DNA from: Bacillota bacterium
GTDB taxonomy: Bacteria > Bacillota > Clostridia > Christensenellales > Aristaeellaceae
Assembly: GCA_023416655.1 (NCBI GenBank)
Contig: JAEZHK010000058.1
Span: forward strand, 1 to 60,058
Direction: 5' to 3'
DNA length: 60,058 nt
The translations under genes were made by a program, and so were the position numbers. Under the pieces are notes generated by a model. It made no database searches and was not told the origin of the DNA. It saw only the letters and a list, made by a program, of their open reading frames with translations. Position 1 is the first letter of the stretch. Each line of letters starts with the position of its first letter. Positions 57,877 through 60,058 of this stretch are shown here, one piece after another.

Positions 57877-59898
57877 ATGAAGCGAACCGTGCCGGAGAAG
57901 TCCTACAAAATCCTTAGCCTGGACCCCTGGCTTACGCCGTACCGCCACGACATCCAGCTGAGGATGGACCGTTTTACGGACATCCGAAAAAAACTTCTGG
58001 GCGCGAACGGCGACCTTTCGTCGATGGCCAACGGCTATCTGTATTACGGCATCCACCGGACGGAAAACGGCTGGATCTACCGTGAGTGGGCGCCGGGCGC
58101 GGACGAAATGCATCTGATCGGCGACTTCAACGGCTGGAACCGAGAATCCCATCCGCTTGCAAAGCGCCCCGGCGGAAACTGGGAGATCGAATTCGCGCCG
58201 GACGCGCTGAAGCACGGCGATCTGGTCAAGGTCCAAGTCACAAAGAACGGCGTCCGGACCGACCACATCCCGCTCTACATTCGGAAGGTGGTTCAGAACA
58301 AGGCGGATTTGTCCTTTTCCGGCCAGGTGTGGGCGCCGAAGACGCCCTTCCGCTGGACGGACGGCGGCTACGGCCGCAGGAAGATCAGCCCGCTCTACAT
58401 CTATGAGGCCCACGTGGGCATGGCGCAGGAGGAGGCGCGCATCGGCAGCTACCGTGAATTCGCCGACAACATCCTGCCCCGCATCAAGGCGGGCGGCTAC
58501 AACGCGGTGCAGCTGATGGCCATCCAGGAGCACCCCTATTACGCCTCCTTCGGTTACCAAGTGTCCAACTTCTTCGCCGCCTCGTCCTGGTACGGGGAGC
58601 CGGAGGATTTGAAATACCTGATCAACACCGCCCACGGCATGGACATGCTGGTGCTTCTGGACCTGGTGCACTCCCACGCGGCGAAGAACACCGCAGAGGG
58701 CATCAACCTCTTCGACGGCACCGAGGATCAGTTCTTCCATAAGGGCAGCGCGGGCACCCACCCCGCCTGGGGCACGAAGCTCTTCAACTATGGCAAGCAT
58801 GAGGTCATCCATTTCCTGTTGTCCAACTGCAAGTTCTGGCTGGAGGAGTACCACTTCGACGGCTTTCGCTTCGACGGCGTGACCTCCATGCTCTACCACG
58901 ACCACGGTCTGGGCAAAGCGTTCGACGGGTACGACAAGCACTTCAGCATGAATACCGACTTGGAGGCGGTCACCTACCTTCAGCTGGCCAACGAGCTGAT
59001 CCACGCGGTCAACCCCTTCGCGGTGACCATCGCGGAGGACATGAGCGGCATGCCGGGCATGTGCCTGCCGATCCGCTACGGCGGCGTCGGGTTCGACTAT
59101 CGGCTGGCCATGGGCGTGCCCGATTTCTGGATCAAGGCGCTCAAGGAGGACGACGGGCGCTGGGACATGGCGCGCTTGTGGTACGAGCTCACCACCCGCC
59201 GCCCGCAGGAGGCGTCCATCGGCTACAGCGAATCCCACGACCAGGCACTGGTGGGCGACAAGACGCTCATCTTCCGCATGGCGGACGCCGAAATGTACAC
59301 CGGCATGGAGAAGGCGTACCACTCGCTCATAATCGACCGGGCGATCGCGCTGACGAAGATGATCCGCTTCATCACGCTGGCGCTGGCGTCCGACGGCTAT
59401 CTCAACTTCATGGGCAACGAGTTCGGCCATCCGGAGTGGATTGATTTCCCGCGGGAGGGAAACGGCTGGACCTGCAAGTACGCCCGCCGCCAGTGGTCTC
59501 TGGCCGACAACGGCTCTTTGAAGTACCAATGGCTCAGGGACTTCGATCGTGCGATGCTCAAGTTCGCGCGCAAGTATCGGGTGATGGTCAAGCGCGACCT
59601 CGTAAACCTCTGGATCGATCAGAAGGACAAGCTGCTGGCGTTTTCCAAGGGCGATCTGGTGTACCTCTTCAACTTCCACCCGACCAAGTCACAGGATGCC
59701 TTCCTCCTGCCGGTGAACCAGGCGGGCGCGGGCCGGTATCAAGTCGTGTTCTCCACCGACGACGAGGCCTTCGGCGGACAGGGCCGCATCTCGGAGGAGA
59801 CTGTCTACCAGACCGAGTTCACCAAGGAGCGCGGGCTGGCCTTCAAGGTCTACTCCCCTTGCCGCACCGCGATGGTGCTGAAACGAATTCAGCCATAA
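57877..59898 (+). CDS. glgB: 1,4-alpha-glucan branching enzyme of the eukaryote-like (GH13_8) type
   Basis: Introduces alpha-1,6 branches in glycogen; 673 residues. An N-terminal CBM48 module (YREWAPGADEMHLIGDFNGWN) precedes the GH13 barrel. Catalytic residues: Asp in FDGFRFDGVTSMLYHDHG, Glu in TIAEDMSGMPG, and the HD of YSESHDQALVGDKT. These motifs and GYLNFMGNEFGHPEWIDFPR closely match animal and plant branching enzymes from memory, rather than the usual bacterial GlgB. Start ATG 57877 fits its promoter and ribosome site; the open frame further upstream runs through the promoter. No other glycogen gene is in the window. Confidence 0.95.
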   Translation: MKRTVPEKSYKILSLDPWLTPYRHDIQLRMDRFTDIRKKLLGANGDLSSMANGYLYYGIHRTENGWIYREWAPGADEMHLIGDFNGWNRESHPLAKRPGGNWEIEFAPDALKHGDLVKVQVTKNGVRTDHIPLYIRKVVQNKADLSFSGQVWAPKTPFRWTDGGYGRRKISPLYIYEAHVGMAQEEARIGSYREFADNILPRIKAGGYNAVQLMAIQEHPYYASFGYQVSNFFAASSWYGEPEDLKYLINTAHGMDMLVLLDLVHSHAAKNTAEGINLFDGTEDQFFHKGSAGTHPAWGTKLFNYGKHEVIHFLLSNCKFWLEEYHFDGFRFDGVTSMLYHDHGLGKAFDGYDKHFSMNTDLEAVTYLQLANELIHAVNPFAVTIAEDMSGMPGMCLPIRYGGVGFDYRLAMGVPDFWIKALKEDDGRWDMARLWYELTTRRPQEASIGYSESHDQALVGDKTLIFRMADAEMYTGMEKAYHSLIIDRAIALTKMIRFITLALASDGYLNFMGNEFGHPEWIDFPREGNGWTCKYARRQWSLADNGSLKYQWLRDFDRAMLKFARKYRVMVKRDLVNLWIDQKDKLLAFSKGDLVYLFNFHPTKSQDAFLLPVNQAGAGRYQVVFSTDDEAFGGQGRISEETVYQTEFTKERGLAFKVYSPCRTAMVLKRIQP

Positions 59899-59911
59899 CC
59901 CCAACACATGC

Positions 59912-59945
59912 AAAAGGCCGATGCGAGCTCTCGCACCGGCCTTTT
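59912..59945 (+). terminator. Terminator of glgB
   Basis: AAAAGGCCG/CGGCCTTTT extended inward by TGCGA/TCGCA across one mismatch, with A- and T-runs. Confidence 0.88.
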
Positions 59946-59958
59946 ATCATACCCTTGT

Positions 59959-60003
59959 GGGGTCCAGGGCACTGCCCTGGCGGGGTGCAGGGGCGTAAGC
60001 CCC
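59959..60003 (+). repeat. Double-hairpin intergenic repeat, copy 3
   Basis: GGGGTCCAGGGC with stem CCAGGGC/GCCCTGG (59964-59980), then CGGGGTGCA and stem GGGGC/GCCCC (59990-60003). Same layout as 3630-3685. The last 55 bases to the window end are C-rich, with no gene visible. Confidence 0.65.
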
Positions 60004-60058
60004 GCCGCCTCCCCACGTCCCCTCCCCGCGTCCCCACGCGTCGCCCTTACGCCCACAG

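Overview
The window is a roughly 60 kb, GC-rich, gene-dense stretch of ordinary bacterial chromosome. It points to an anaerobic, endospore-forming Clostridia-like Firmicute: spoIIAA-spoIIAB-sigF and spoIVA, a class III (oxygen-sensitive) ribonucleotide reductase with its activase, ctsR-mcsA-mcsB-clpC, a LexA with a Firmicutes-type SOS box, RicT/RicA-like proteins, a c-di-AMP receptor and GGAGG ribosome sites. No rRNA, tRNA, CRISPR array, insertion sequence or prophage was recognised. The species cannot be named from the sequence; a high-GC uncultured gut Clostridia lineage would fit.

Layout. 1-5.0 kb: 5'-truncated sugar-type ABC ATPase, CdaR/PucR-like regulator, S41 protease, double-domain ThyX. 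5.2-11.7 kb: nrdD-nrdG, then a MrfA-like helicase translationally coupled to an AlkX/YcaQ-type DNA glycosylase. 12-21.3 kb: D,D-carboxypeptidase, cysteine-desulfurase-like enzyme and DUF3343 protein (divergent), nth, obgE, yhbY, class A PBP and a short FtsH-like protease (divergent). 21.4-24.5 kb: spoIIA operon converging on lysA. 24.6-28.8 kb: two radical-SAM-associated genes and RNase G. 29-37.5 kb: miaB-ricA-like-mutS-mutL-miaA-methionine-gamma-lyase-like, close to the Bacillus order. 37.6-40.8 kb: lexA, divergent Cys-rich small protein, Xer-like recombinase, TIM-barrel isomerase. 40.8-44.8 kb (minus): nadD-yqeK fusion, rsfS, anti-sigma-like and sigma-B-like genes, proC, rnhA. 45-50 kb: ctsR-mcsA-mcsB-clpC. 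50-57.6 kb (minus): MFS, DUF554, zinc-ribbon, ricT, holB, darA, spoIVA, ECF S component. 57.9-59.9 kb: glycogen branching enzyme of eukaryote-like type.

The genes themselves are mostly housekeeping. The most unusual signal is between them. A four-hairpin intergenic element of about 170 nt occurs four times (about 11.8, 13.1, 17.2 and 23.0 kb). Its stems are kept by compensatory base changes. One copy sits between the present lysA and a 51-bp remnant of a second lysA 3' end, whose differences are almost all synonymous. A second, unrelated double-hairpin repeat occurs three times, twice as an inverted pair.

Regulatory sites that can be read directly include good sigma-A promoters (nrdD, lysA, lexA, glgB, folT-like, darA), a LexA box, a CtsR operator, a possible NrdR box and a possible sigma-H promoter for spoIIA.
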